From NCBI RefSeq assembly GCF_018380615.1, contig NZ_JAGYVZ010000005.1:186001-250000 (forward strand): DNA of 64,000 nt, written 5' to 3'. Source of the stretch: Flavobacterium psychroterrae. Its GTDB lineage: Bacteria > Bacteroidota > Bacteroidia > Flavobacteriales > Flavobacteriaceae. This document shows, piece by piece, positions 1-9,777 of this stretch; positions within the stretch are counted from its first letter, which is position 1; each line of letters starts with the position of its first letter. Below the pieces are notes generated by a model. That model ran no database searches, was not told the DNA's origin, and saw only the letters and a program-made list of their open reading frames with translations. The translations under genes and the position numbers were made by a program.

Positions 1-2490
1 ACCGGAATTTTAGTTGCCTTGAACAATACAGAAAACAGCAAACAAATTATTGCTAATAAAGTAACCAATCACTTTGCGTTTACAAAAAGTGCCTTAACAA
101 ATCAGGCATATCCAAGTTCATTAATGGGTATGATGGCTTTGTTGCGTCAGATGTATTTAGACTTAGATTGGTACAAAAAAGGAAATTCTGAAACCAAAGA
201 TTTATCGTTAGAAGCTTTGGCAGAAAACGAAAAATTAGTTCAGATTTTTGCTTCAGAAGACAAATTAAATAGTTTAAGAGCGTCTAAAATTGCTAAAGAA
301 TTCGGTTTAAACTATATTCTGAAAGGAAGCGGAAATGAGTTTGAAAGAATCGAAGAAATCAAAGGCACAAACGCCAAATATATTATTCCGATAAGTTTTC
401 CTGAGGCTTATGATGTTTCAAATCCATATTTATCGAATCAAATCGAATTGGCTGATATGCGTTTCTGGAATCAGGCACCTACAAACCTAAAAGTGCTTTC
501 AGACAACGGAATTGTTTTTGCTTTGACAACTGACAAATTAAAAAAGACGGAAGATTTTAAACCTAATTTATTGAAAGCGATAAAATTAGGTTTCGATAAA
601 ACGAAAGCTTTAGAAGCTTTAACGACAATTCCTGCTGCTATTCTTGGAAAAAGTAATGAAGTTGGAAGTTTGAAAACTGGAAGTTACGCCAATTTTGTGA
701 TTACATCTGGTGAAATATTTGACGAGAAAACGGTTTTATACGAAAACTGGGTTCAGGGAACTAAATATGTCGTAAATGATATTAATGGAAAAGATATTCG
801 TGGAAACTATAATTTAACGGTTGGAAAAGATACGTATAAATGGAAAATCGACGGAACTGCCGATGCTCCAAAATCTGAGGTTACTACTGCTGATGCAAAG
901 AAATTAAAAACAACTTTTACTTTTTCTAAAAACTGGATTTCCCTTTTAATCAAACCTGCGGATACTCTTAAATCTAATTATTCCCGTTTAACAGGATTTG
1001 TTGAAAAACCTGAAAGTTTATCCGGAAAAGCGGTATTATCAAACGGTGATGAATTAGTTTGGAACGCTGTAAAAACCAGCGCATTTGTTGCGGTTAAAGA
1101 CACAGCTAAAGTTGAAAAACCAAATCCAATTGTCCCAACAACATATCCTAACGTTGCCTTTGGTGATTCTAAAAAACTAACGGCGCAAACCTTATTGTTT
1201 AAAAATGCGACGGTTTGGACTAACGAAAAAGAAGGTGTTTTGACTGAAACTGATGTTTTGATTAAAAACGGAAAAATAGCTGCTGTTGGTAAAAATTTAT
1301 CTGATGCTTCGGCAACTGTTATTGATGCAAAAGGCAAACATATCACTAGCGGAATCATCGATGAACACTCGCATATCGCTATTTCTAAAGGTGTAAACGA
1401 AATGGGTCATAACTCTACCGCCGAAGTTACAATTCAGGATGTTGTAAACTCTGAAGACATTAATATTTACAGGGATTTAGCCGGAGGAGTTACCATTTCT
1501 CAATTATTACACGGATCTGCAAACCCTATAGGTGGTCGTTCTGCGATTGTAAAATGGAAATGGGGTTCTTCGCCAGATGAAATGTTGTACAAAAACCAAC
1601 CTAAGTTTATCAAATTTGCTTTGGGAGAAAATGTAAAACAAGCAAATTGGGGAATTGATAATCCAACTCGTTTTCCGCAAACCAGAATGGGTGTTGAACA
1701 GGTTTTTACCGATTATTTTCAACGTGCAAAAGAATATGACGAAAACTGGAAAAAATTCAACGCAGGTTCTAAAAAAGGAAAAACGCCAAGAGTTGATTTA
1801 GAATTACAGACTATTGCTGAAATTATCAATAAAGAACGTTTTATTACGTGTCACTCTTATGTAGAATCTGAGATTTTGATGTTGATGAATGTTACCGAAA
1901 AATTCAATTTCAAAGTAAATACTTTCACTCACATTCTTGAAGGTTATAAGGTTGCTGATAAAATGAAAGAACACGGCGTTGGAGCTTCGACTTTCTCTGA
2001 CTGGTGGGCTTATAAGTTTGAAGTAAACGATGCAATTCCGTTTAACGGACCAATTATGCATAACGCGGGATTAGTTGTAGCGTATAACTCTGATGATGCC
2101 GAAATGTCAAGAAGATTGAATCAGGAAGCAGCAAAAGCGGTGAAATACGGAAATATTTCTGAAGAAGATGCATGGAAATTCGTCACCCTGAATCCTGCAA
2201 AATTATTACATATAGATGATAAGGTAGGAAGCCTAAAAGTGGGTAAAGATGCTGATGTCGTGCTATGGAGCGATAATCCTTTATCTATTTATGCTAAAGC
2301 TGAAAAAACAATTATTGAAGGTGTTGTTTATTTTGATATCGAAAAAGATGCTGAAAAACAATTGGCTATCACTAAAGAAAGAAGCTTGTTGATTGGACAA
2401 ATGCTACAGGAAAAAAATAAAGGTGCAGGAACGCAACAACCAACCAGAAAAGAGAAAAAAGAATATCACTGTGATACTTTGGAACAATAA
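1..2490 (+). CDS. Amidohydrolase family protein, 5' end missing
   Basis: The frame is open to base 1 (codons before the first TTG at 19 read through), so the start lies outside the window; about 830 residues remain. Bacteroidota proteins of this type are usually near 1000 residues with two amidohydrolase-like halves. The first ~250 residues resemble the tail of one half, with a composite-domain GSLKTG-like segment. The second half begins around residue 395 and has the metal motif GIIDEHSH, a later CHSY, an FTHILEG segment and the closing GSLKVGKDADVVLW strand. It is probably exported; substrate unknown. A second amidohydrolase follows 40 bases downstream, so the two are likely co-transcribed. 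Confidence 0.85.
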   Translation, partial: TGILVALNNTENSKQIIANKVTNHFAFTKSALTNQAYPSSLMGMMALLRQMYLDLDWYKKGNSETKDLSLEALAENEKLVQIFASEDKLNSLRASKIAKEFGLNYILKGSGNEFERIEEIKGTNAKYIIPISFPEAYDVSNPYLSNQIELADMRFWNQAPTNLKVLSDNGIVFALTTDKLKKTEDFKPNLLKAIKLGFDKTKALEALTTIPAAILGKSNEVGSLKTGSYANFVITSGEIFDEKTVLYENWVQGTKYVVNDINGKDIRGNYNLTVGKDTYKWKIDGTADAPKSEVTTADAKKLKTTFTFSKNWISLLIKPADTLKSNYSRLTGFVEKPESLSGKAVLSNGDELVWNAVKTSAFVAVKDTAKVEKPNPIVPTTYPNVAFGDSKKLTAQTLLFKNATVWTNEKEGVLTETDVLIKNGKIAAVGKNLSDASATVIDAKGKHITSGIIDEHSHIAISKGVNEMGHNSTAEVTIQDVVNSEDINIYRDLAGGVTISQLLHGSANPIGGRSAIVKWKWGSSPDEMLYKNQPKFIKFALGENVKQANWGIDNPTRFPQTRMGVEQVFTDYFQRAKEYDENWKKFNAGSKKGKTPRVDLELQTIAEIINKERFITCHSYVESEILMLMNVTEKFNFKVNTFTHILEGYKVADKMKEHGVGASTFSDWWAYKFEVNDAIPFNGPIMHNAGLVVAYNSDDAEMSRRLNQEAAKAVKYGNISEEDAWKFVTLNPAKLLHIDDKVGSLKVGKDADVVLWSDNPLSIYAKAEKTIIEGVVYFDIEKDAEKQLAITKERSLLIGQMLQEKNKGAGTQQPTRKEKKEYHCDTLEQ

Positions 2491-2530
2491 TAATCGCTTT
2501 AGAAAATTCGTAAAGATAAAAACAGATAAC

Positions 2531-3838
2531 ATGATAAATAAACATATATATATAATGTTGCTCGCAGTTTGTACTTCAATACAAATAAAAGCGCAACAAA
2601 TACCGGCACCAAAACAAACCAAATCGGTTTTGATTTTAAATGCTACTGCACATTTAGGTAACGGAACCGTTATTCAAAATAGTGCAATTGGTTTTAAAGA
2701 CGGAAAAATTACACTTGTAGCTGATGCAACAATAATAAGGCTTGCAGCAGATGCTTTTGACACCACGATTGATGCCAGCGGAAAACACGTTTATCCGGGA
2801 TTTATTGTTCCTAATGCAACGTTAGGTTTAGTAGAAATTGATGCCGTAAAATCATCTGACGATCAGGAAGAAATTGGAAGTTTTAATCCAAATGTAAGAA
2901 GTATTATTGCTTACAATTCTGAATCGAAAGTTGTAGAAACGGTTCGCCCAAATGGAGTTTTGATCGCTCAGATAACGCCTCGCGGAGGTACAATTTCAGG
3001 AACATCATCTGTGGTACAATTAGATGCTTGGAGCTGGAAAGATGCTATTTTAAAAGAAAACGACGGAATTCATCTTAATTTTCCGTCGAATTTTAAAAGA
3101 TCAGGATCTTGGTTTGAACCTGGAATTATTGAAGCAAATAAAGATTATCCTAAACAAGTGGAGGAAATAACTGCTTTTTTAGTGAACTCAAAAGCGTATA
3201 ATCAAGCGGCTTCAAAAGACAGAAACGTAGTTCTTGAAGCTACAAAAGGACTTTTTGACGGAACGCAAACACTTTACATCCACGCCGATGAGGAAAAACA
3301 AATTGTAGATGCTATACAATTAGCTGTAGATAATCAGATTAAAAAAATTGTTATCGTAGGCGGATTTGAAGCGTATAAATCAGCTGATGTTTTGCAAAAA
3401 TATAATGTTGGTGTTTTATTGAGACGTGTTCACGATATGCCAACAAGTGATGACCAAGATGTAAATTTACCTTACAAAATGGCTAAAATACTTACTGATA
3501 AAGGTATTGTTGTAGGTCTGGAAAATAGTGGAGATCACGAACGTATGAGTGTTAGAAATCTTCCGTTTTTAGCGGGAACTTGTGTTGCTTTTGGTTTAGA
3601 TAAGGAAAAAGCGTTACAGCTTATTACTTTAAATACAGCAAAATTACTGGGTATTGATGCCACTTGCGGCACATTAGAAACTGGTAAAGATGCTACTTTA
3701 TTTGTATCTGAAGGAGATGCGCTAGACATGAGAACAAACAAATTAACATCAGCTTTTATTCAGGGAAGAACCATTAATTTAGAAACTTTTCAAACGAAAC
3801 TGAATGATAAATTCAAAGCAAAATTCAACCAGAAATAG
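2531..3838 (+). CDS. Amidohydrolase-like protein with lost HxH metal motif, secreted
   Basis: I chose the ATG at 2531 because it gives a signal peptide (MINKHIYIMLLAVCTS, cleavage after IKAQ). The longer frame from 2393 would overlap the previous gene by about 100 bases. About 435 residues. The amidohydrolase fold is recognisable from VYPGFI at the first strand and from the C-terminal LNTAKLLGID...GTLETGKDATLFV. Where active members have an HxH after PGFIDxH, this protein reads PGFIVPNATLGL, so the first metal ligands are gone. It may be a non-catalytic partner of the amidohydrolase just upstream. That function is inferred; the family call is firm. Confidence 0.82.
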   Translation: MINKHIYIMLLAVCTSIQIKAQQIPAPKQTKSVLILNATAHLGNGTVIQNSAIGFKDGKITLVADATIIRLAADAFDTTIDASGKHVYPGFIVPNATLGLVEIDAVKSSDDQEEIGSFNPNVRSIIAYNSESKVVETVRPNGVLIAQITPRGGTISGTSSVVQLDAWSWKDAILKENDGIHLNFPSNFKRSGSWFEPGIIEANKDYPKQVEEITAFLVNSKAYNQAASKDRNVVLEATKGLFDGTQTLYIHADEEKQIVDAIQLAVDNQIKKIVIVGGFEAYKSADVLQKYNVGVLLRRVHDMPTSDDQDVNLPYKMAKILTDKGIVVGLENSGDHERMSVRNLPFLAGTCVAFGLDKEKALQLITLNTAKLLGIDATCGTLETGKDATLFVSEGDALDMRTNKLTSAFIQGRTINLETFQTKLNDKFKAKFNQK

Positions 3839-3856
3839 TTAAAACTCTTTTATATA

Positions 3857-3895
3857 AAAGGCATCATTTGAAATTTTCATCTGATGCCTTTTTTA
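3857..3895 (+). terminator. Rho-independent terminator after the amidohydrolase pair
   Basis: The arms AAAAGGCATCA and TGATGCCTTTT are separated by about 15 bases and followed by a T-run. It lies 18 bases after the stop at 3838. The remaining ~280 bases up to amt at 4176 are AT-rich leader with no gene that I can see. Confidence 0.85.
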
Positions 3896-4175
3896 TTTGA
3901 ATCAAAACCGTTTCATCCATTTTTCTAATAATTCCCAAACAATTACTCTTAAAATTAGAATTATTATCGTGATTTTTTGTTAACAGAGACTTCAAACAAC
4001 CTTATTTTTAACTTTTCGATTAGTAAATTACAAATTTTAAGTTGATTTTAACAAATACACGCAAAATATAGGGGGTTAAATTTAAAAATTAACAAAAATT
4101 AAACATCTAACTCTATTTTTTATAGGGGTGTCGTTTCGTTTTATACTTTTATAAAAAATTTAAAACTAAATAACT

Positions 4176-5492
4176 ATGCGAAAAATTATTTTAAGTGTGA
4201 TTCTTATCACTATTTTGGTGCTAACCTTTATCTCTAACTTTATCCTCACAGACAACCCGATTCCGGAACAAGCTGTAAAGTTTGATACAGGAGATACAGC
4301 TTGGATGATCGTAGCAACTGCTTTTGTATTGCTTATGACGCCGGGATTAGGATTTTTCTACGGAGGAATGGTAGGTAAGAAAAACGTTATTAGTACCATG
4401 CTTCAAAGTTTTATGGCAATGGTAATTGTTACTATTTTATGGGTTGTTGTTGCATTTGGATTGGCTTTTGGACCTACTATTGGAGGAATCATCGGAAACC
4501 CGCTTCCTAATTTATTCTTTCAGGGCGTTGGTACAAATACTGCCTGGAGTCTTGCCCCAACTATTCCGTTTATGTTATTCGCGTTATTTCAAGCAAAATT
4601 TGCCATCATTACACCTGCATTAATCACTGGTGCATTTGCAGAACGTGTACGTTTCTGGGCTTATTTATTATTCATGGTTTTATTTATCTTACTTATATAC
4701 GCACCATTGGCGCACATGACGTGGCATCCTGATGGATATTTCTTTAAAATGGGAGTATTAGATTTCGCCGGAGGAACTGTAGTTCACATGAGCGCCGGTT
4801 GGGCTGCATTAGCCGGAGCAATGTTCTTAGGAAAAAGAAAAATTCAAAAAGTGAACCCAGCCAGAATTACTTATGTATTATTAGGTACAGGTTTATTATG
4901 GTTTGGATGGTTTGGTTTCAACGCAGGTTCTGCACTTGGATCAAACGGATTAGCAGTTCAGGCTTTAGGAACTACAACTGTTGCTGCCGCTGCCGCTGCT
5001 ATGGCTTGGGTTTTCCTTGACAAAATTATCGGACATAAATTATCTGCTCTTGGCGCTTGTATTGGAGCTGTTGTTGGTCTTGTTGCCATTACTCCCGCTG
5101 CTGGTTTCGTAAGTATTCCTCACGCTATTTTCATCGGAGCTTTTGCTGCAATCGTAAGTAACCTTGTAGTCAGCAAATTCCCTAAAGGAAAAATTGATGA
5201 TGCTTTAGATGTTTTTGCCTGTCACGGTGTTGGTGGTATGGTAGGAATGTTGTTAACTGGTGTGTTTGCTTCAAAAGCGATTAACCCGGCTGTTGGAGAT
5301 AATCAAGGTCTGATTTTCGGAACTCCAACTTTATTCATTAACCAATTAACTGCTTTAGTAATCGTTTCTATCTTTGCTTTTGTAGGTTCTTATATTTTAT
5401 TTTATGTGGTAAATAAAATTACACCTCTAAGAGTTACTGAAGAAAAAGAAGAATTAGGATTAGATATCTCTCAACACGGAGAATTTTTATAA
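4176..5492 (+). CDS. amt: Ammonium transporter (Amt family)
   Basis: Inner-membrane ammonium channel of 438 residues, normal length for the family. It has an N-terminal hydrophobic segment and then the signature DTAWMIVATAFVLLMTPGL and FFYGGMVGKKN. The two pore histidines appear in HMSAGWAA (about residue 204) and ACHGVGGMVG (about 349). Eleven or so membrane helices are apparent. Unlike many bacterial amt loci, no PII (glnK/glnB) gene follows; the next thing downstream is a terminator. The upstream stretch has a TACTTTTA box near 4144 that weakly resembles the Bacteroidota -7 element. No sigma-54 site was seen. Confidence 0.96.
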   Translation: MRKIILSVILITILVLTFISNFILTDNPIPEQAVKFDTGDTAWMIVATAFVLLMTPGLGFFYGGMVGKKNVISTMLQSFMAMVIVTILWVVVAFGLAFGPTIGGIIGNPLPNLFFQGVGTNTAWSLAPTIPFMLFALFQAKFAIITPALITGAFAERVRFWAYLLFMVLFILLIYAPLAHMTWHPDGYFFKMGVLDFAGGTVVHMSAGWAALAGAMFLGKRKIQKVNPARITYVLLGTGLLWFGWFGFNAGSALGSNGLAVQALGTTTVAAAAAAMAWVFLDKIIGHKLSALGACIGAVVGLVAITPAAGFVSIPHAIFIGAFAAIVSNLVVSKFPKGKIDDALDVFACHGVGGMVGMLLTGVFASKAINPAVGDNQGLIFGTPTLFINQLTALVIVSIFAFVGSYILFYVVNKITPLRVTEEKEELGLDISQHGEFL

Positions 5493-5524
5493 GACACAAT
5501 ACCAAACCAATATAATAACCATAA

Positions 5525-5560
5525 AAAAGCGCTCTGAGTTTATACTTAGAGTGCTTTTTT
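5525..5560 (+). terminator. Terminator of amt
   Basis: The stem GCGCTCTGAG / CTTAGAGTGC is flanked by A and T runs and lies 30 bases after the amt stop. A near-copy sits at 5758-5795. Confidence 0.85.
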
Positions 5561-5570
5561 GCTTGATTTA

Positions 5571-5740
5571 GATTTTAGAAAATAGAAGCAAGATTATAGA
5601 AGCAATATTTTTCTGGATTGTTGATTATAGATTTTAGAAGCAAGAAGCAAGATTTTTCTGGATTGTCGATTATAGATTTTAGAAAATAGATGCAAGAATA
5701 TAGATCTAAGATTATAGATGAATATCTTTCAGGTTGTAGA
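5571..5740. repeat. AGATTTTAGAA / GCAAGA simple repeats between twin terminators
   Basis: Imperfect tandem units built on GATTATAGATTTTAGAA, GAAGCAAGA and TTTTTCTGGATTG occur two to three times. The motif returns in reverse orientation at 5846-5895 (CTAAAATCTTG, AAATCTTGCTTCTTGC). No coding frame. Similar CTAAAATCTAAAATCT runs occur near 46440, so this is a dispersed low-complexity filler rather than a gene. The whole 5493-5901 gap contains only these repeats and two terminators. Confidence 0.6.
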
Positions 5741-5757
5741 TTATGCGTTAACCAAAT

Positions 5758-5796
5758 AAAAAAGCACTCTGAGTTTTATACCAGAGTGCTTTTTTG
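5758..5796. terminator. Second, near-identical terminator hairpin
   Basis: The stem AAAAAAGCACTCTG / CAGAGTGCTTTTTT closely copies the hairpin at 5525-5560, including the GAGTTTTATA loop type. On the minus strand its T-run can also end transcription of dsbD (stop at 5902), so it may work in both directions. Confidence 0.75.
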
Positions 5797-5901
5797 CTTT
5801 GAATTAATTAAACCTTAATTTCAATATAATAATCTATTCTCTTTATTCTAAAATCTTGTATCTAAAAATCTTGCTTCTTGCTTTTAAGATCTAAAAAAAC
5901 T

Positions 5902-8001
5902 CTACTTAAAATTCCCAATTCCTTCTTTTAGCCAATGCAAATATTCATCTGCGTTTACATAACTAATTGTTGGTTTTGAGCTGTTTAAATTCTTCCCTTC
6001 TAGATCAGTTATAATGTATAAAGGCTGCGTATTTGTTTTGTATTTTGAGATCATAAAATCAGTCCATTTATCGCCAACCGTTATGATTTTATCCCCGGAT
6101 TTAGTTACAAATTGTTCTTCTTTTGGCAATTCACGTTTATCATCTACATAAAGAGAAATCAAAACAACATCATTTTTTAAGATTGGTAAAATCGTTGGTT
6201 CTGACCAAACATTATTTTCCATTTTTCTGCAATTCACACAAGCATAACCTGTAAAATCAAGCATAATAGGTTTATTGATTGATTTTGCATAGGCTAGTCC
6301 ATCTTCATAATCATGAAAAACCATAATACCGTGCGGTCCTAATTCTGCTCCGTCAGGCAAACCTTTTATCGATTCACCACTAACATTTGAATTAGCAGAA
6401 CCTCCTACCCCAAACGGACTTTCACTATATTGTGGAGGTGGCGGGAAAGCACTGATTAATTTCAATGGCGCTCCCCAAAGTCCGGGAATTAAATAAACTG
6501 TAAACACAAGTGTAAGTAATCCTAAATACAATCTGCCCACAGAAATATGATTTAACGGACTATCGTGTGGCAAAGATATTTTTCCGAATAGATATAAAGT
6601 CAATGCTGCAAAAATAGCAATCCAGATCGCGATAAAAACTTCTCTTTCTAATAAATGTAATTGAAGAACTAAATCGGCATTTGATAAAAATTTAAATGCT
6701 AAAGCCAATTCTAAGAATCCTAAAACTACTTTTACCGTATTCAGCCATCCTCCAGATTTTGGTAATGAATTTAACCAGCCCGGGAACATGGCAAATAACA
6801 TAAATGGCAAAGCCAATGCTAACGAAAATCCTAGCATTCCAATAACCGGAGCGATTCCTCCGTTTGAAGCTGCTTCAACTAATAAAGTTCCTACGATTGG
6901 TCCTGTACAGGAGAATGAAACAATTGCCAAAGCCAAAGCCATAAATAATATTCCTATTATTCCGCCTCTGTCTGCTTGTTGATCTACTTTATTTCCCCAT
7001 GAATTAGGCAGCATAATTTCAAAAGCTCCCAAAAACGAAGTGGCAAAAATGATCAATATAATGAAGAAAATTAAGTTGAACCAAACATCTGTAGACAAAG
7101 CATTCAATGCATCTGCACCAAATATCTTAGTTACAATTAATCCTAAAATAACATAAATAGCAATAATCGAAAGTCCGTAAAAAATAGCATTTCTAATTCC
7201 TTTTGCCCTGCTTTTACTTTGTTTGGTAAAGAAACTTACCGTCATTGGGATCATCGGGAAAACACAAGGCGTTAACAATGCTGCAAATCCTGATATAAAA
7301 GCGATAAAAAAGATCGACCATAAACTTCTGGTTGGTGCCGGCGCAGGAATATCATCTTTTTCCGTAGCCAATGCATTGTCAGTTTTAATTTCCGGAGCAG
7401 CTTCAGAAACAGTTGCTTTTGATGCAGTATCAACCGCTAAACCAACTACTTTAGTTTCATCTTGTGCAGCTGCTGTTATCGTTGGAACCGCATCCATTTT
7501 AAAAGTTGACGGAACTGAGATGGAGAATTTTTTACTTGAATTGATACAAACTTCTTTACAAACCTGAAAATCAAAATCAACATCAACCGTTTTTAAATTC
7601 GGATTAATAATTGTGATTTCCTGCTCGATATGCGCTTTACCTTCAAAGAAAGTTTCATTTACTCCAAAAATATCATTAAAAGCCGTTCTGGTTTTTCCTT
7701 CTTTAGCTTTTCCAACTAAAGTATAATTCCCTTTTTGATTTTTAAAAACAATTTCCAGCGCAAGTGGTCCGCCATCGGGTGTAAACTGGGAATACATATG
7801 CCAGTCTTTTTCAATGGTTCCATCAAAAATTAAAACAGCATTATTTCCTGATTTCTTTTCAATTTTTGAAGTCCATTTTACCGGTTCCAGGATTTGAGCA
7901 TTTCCTTTTGCAAAAGCAAACAAGAAAAACAGCAAAAACACAATGGTTTTATTCCAGATACTTTTCGACATTATCGTTTGATGGTATTGATTAAAGTTCA
8001 T
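5902..8001 (-). CDS. dsbD: Thiol:disulfide interchange protein DsbD
   Basis: Carries reducing power from cytoplasmic thioredoxin across the membrane to periplasmic thiol proteins. Order of parts: signal peptide (cleaved near KGNAQ), N-terminal immunoglobulin-like domain with VCKEVC (about residues 146-151), a membrane domain with TPCVFPMIP (~245) and FSCTGP (~362) carrying its cysteine pair, and a C-terminal thioredoxin domain with YACVNCRKM (~586). 699 residues is ordinary for Bacteroidota. The ATG at 8001 overlaps the tilS stop as TAATG, suggesting translational coupling. An in-frame ATG ten codons later (7971) gives an equally good signal peptide and may be the true start. Confidence 0.93.
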   Translation of the reverse strand: MNFNQYHQTIMSKSIWNKTIVFLLFFLFAFAKGNAQILEPVKWTSKIEKKSGNNAVLIFDGTIEKDWHMYSQFTPDGGPLALEIVFKNQKGNYTLVGKAKEGKTRTAFNDIFGVNETFFEGKAHIEQEITIINPNLKTVDVDFDFQVCKEVCINSSKKFSISVPSTFKMDAVPTITAAAQDETKVVGLAVDTASKATVSEAAPEIKTDNALATEKDDIPAPAPTRSLWSIFFIAFISGFAALLTPCVFPMIPMTVSFFTKQSKSRAKGIRNAIFYGLSIIAIYVILGLIVTKIFGADALNALSTDVWFNLIFFIILIIFATSFLGAFEIMLPNSWGNKVDQQADRGGIIGILFMALALAIVSFSCTGPIVGTLLVEAASNGGIAPVIGMLGFSLALALPFMLFAMFPGWLNSLPKSGGWLNTVKVVLGFLELALAFKFLSNADLVLQLHLLEREVFIAIWIAIFAALTLYLFGKISLPHDSPLNHISVGRLYLGLLTLVFTVYLIPGLWGAPLKLISAFPPPPQYSESPFGVGGSANSNVSGESIKGLPDGAELGPHGIMVFHDYEDGLAYAKSINKPIMLDFTGYACVNCRKMENNVWSEPTILPILKNDVVLISLYVDDKRELPKEEQFVTKSGDKIITVGDKWTDFMISKYKTNTQPLYIITDLEGKNLNSSKPTISYVNADEYLHWLKEGIGNFK

Positions 8002-9311
8002 TATTGCAATTCTATTTTAAGTATTTTATTTGTGGTATTTTCTATTTTAAAACGATCATCTTGTCGGATTCCTATAACCCAAACAATTTGATTATCTGAA
8101 CACAAAATCCATGTTTTTTCTTTTTCGATCAGCGATAACTTTTCATCTTTAAAAAGTTTACTTACTTTTTTAGACTTTCCGTTCATTCCAAAGGGGTGAA
8201 AAACATCTCCCTCATTCCATTTACGTAAAATCAATGGAAATTGGATTTTTTCAGCGTCCACAAAGATAGCTTTATTTGAATCTATTGTAATGTCGTCTAC
8301 TTGACAAAGCTTCAAATTTAAGGGAAAATTAACTTCTTTATCTTTTTCATTAATTTCAAATTCTTCCTTTTCTTCTATTTGAGAAAGCGGACTTAAAATC
8401 AATGTATTTCTATTTTTTAATAGTCGAAATTCTGCCGAAAGTACTTGTTTACCGGATTGTCCATCTACTAAATCATAAATATCATTCCACGCCAAAAAGC
8501 CAAATTCATTCAGCCATTGGTACAAATAGGATTTATAATTAGGTAATTTTTTAAGCTGATTCAAATCGAAATGTATATCATCACCTTCGTCTTTTGCAAC
8601 TTGCTGATAAATCATAATCGAAGCATCTTCAGCCATTTCCTGTGATTCCTGCAGATATGATTGGGTTTTCTGAAACGCATTCAAAAAATTAGGATTGATT
8701 TCTTTCAACATCGGAACTAAATCATGACGAATTTTGTTCCGAAGATATTTATTCGACGCATTACTGCTGTCTTCACTCCATTCTATAGTATTATCTTCGG
8801 CATATTTAAGAATTTCGTCTCTGGAAAAAGGCAAAAGCGGACGAATGATTCGGTCGTTTTGTTCCGGAATTCCGGTCAATCCTTCTAAACCGGTTCCTCG
8901 GGTTAAATTGATTATAAAGGTTTCAAGATTATCATCGGCATGATGCGCGGTTAAGATATAATCGAAATTTTCTTTTTCAAGAAGTTCATAAAACCAACTG
9001 TAACGTAATTCACGTGCTGCAACTTGCGTAGATAATTTATAATCTTTTGCAAATGCTTCGGTATCAAACTGAGTGGTATAAATAGGAATGTTATTTTGAT
9101 CGCAGTAATTCTGAATGAAATTTTGATCGCCAAAACTTTCTAATCCGCGAAGCTGAAAATTGCAATGTAAAACGGCAATTTCGTATGGCAATTGGTTCAT
9201 TAAATGCAATAAAACCATACTATCCAATCCTGCGCTAACAGCCAGAAATAGTTTTTTTTCTTCCAAAAATGGAAACCTTGAAATGATGTGATTTTGAAAT
9301 TTTGAAAACAT
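8001..9311 (-). CDS. tilS: tRNA(Ile)-lysidine synthase
   Basis: Modifies C34 of tRNA-Ile(CAU) to lysidine so that it reads AUA; an essential, ATP-dependent cytoplasmic enzyme. The P-loop AVSAGLDSM sits at residues 24-32 (the consensus is SGGxDS, so the first Gly is Ala here). It is followed by AVLHCNFQLRG and LTAHHADDNLETF, both typical of TilS. The C-terminal domain has LRKWNEGDVFHPFGMNGKSKKVSKLFKDEK. 436 residues is normal. It shares one base with dsbD downstream, so the two form a transcription unit. Confidence 0.95.
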   Translation of the reverse strand: MFSKFQNHIISRFPFLEEKKLFLAVSAGLDSMVLLHLMNQLPYEIAVLHCNFQLRGLESFGDQNFIQNYCDQNNIPIYTTQFDTEAFAKDYKLSTQVAARELRYSWFYELLEKENFDYILTAHHADDNLETFIINLTRGTGLEGLTGIPEQNDRIIRPLLPFSRDEILKYAEDNTIEWSEDSSNASNKYLRNKIRHDLVPMLKEINPNFLNAFQKTQSYLQESQEMAEDASIMIYQQVAKDEGDDIHFDLNQLKKLPNYKSYLYQWLNEFGFLAWNDIYDLVDGQSGKQVLSAEFRLLKNRNTLILSPLSQIEEKEEFEINEKDKEVNFPLNLKLCQVDDITIDSNKAIFVDAEKIQFPLILRKWNEGDVFHPFGMNGKSKKVSKLFKDEKLSLIEKEKTWILCSDNQIVWVIGIRQDDRFKIENTTNKILKIELQ

Positions 9312-9517
9312 TTGATAAATGTAAAAAATTAAATTCGATCTATTTTTAAATGAAATGTTAAGCGTTATTTTTTTGGCACAAATTTTATTTTATTTTTGCC
9401 ACGAATTGCACGAATTAGCACTAATTATTTTTTCACGCAGATTACGCAGATTTTATTTTTTTAATTTGTGGCTATATTTTTTTTGCCACGAACTACACAA
9501 ATTTTCACTAATTATTA

Positions 9518-9616
9518 TTTTCACGCAGATTTAAAAAAATTTAGGCAGATCAGGCAAATTATTTTTAATAAAAAATCTATTCAAATCTGCTTTAATCTGC
9601 AAAATCTGCGTGAAAA
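9518..9616. repeat. CACGCAGATT inverted repeat, copy 1
   Basis: Arms begin TTTCACGCAGATTTAAAAA and end in the complement AATCTGCGTGAAA, with inner arms GGCAGAT / AATCTGC. A shorter one-sided copy lies at 9431-9452, and a second full copy at 9678-9777. These fill the 9312-9879 gap together with GCCACGAATT and TCTGTGGC phrases; no gene is visible. The same unit recurs at 18302, 21902 and 38958. Confidence 0.85.
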
Positions 9617-9677
9617 AATCTTTTTAATCCTTTAATCTGTGGCTACATTTTTTTGTCACTCATAACTCGAATTATTA

Positions 9678-9777
9678 TTTTCACGCAGATTTAAAAAGAT
9701 TTAGGCAGATTCACACAAATTATTTTTAATAAAAAATCTATTCAAATCTGCTTTAATCTGCAGAATCTGCGTGAAAC
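9678..9777. repeat. CACGCAGATT inverted repeat, copy 2
   Basis: Nearly identical to copy 1 over its whole length, including the central TTTTTAATAAAAAATCTATT. The close match of neighbouring copies suggests a recent local duplication. It lies between tilS and pabB, whose minus-strand transcription runs toward it. Confidence 0.85.

Noticed and set aside
4426..5020. Two small ORFs inside amt in another frame
   Set aside because: Out-of-frame shadows of the transporter gene.
7223..7567. 114-codon ORF opposite dsbD
   Set aside because: Fully antisense to a strong, well-conserved gene; its Ala/Val-rich product mirrors the membrane and linker codons of dsbD.
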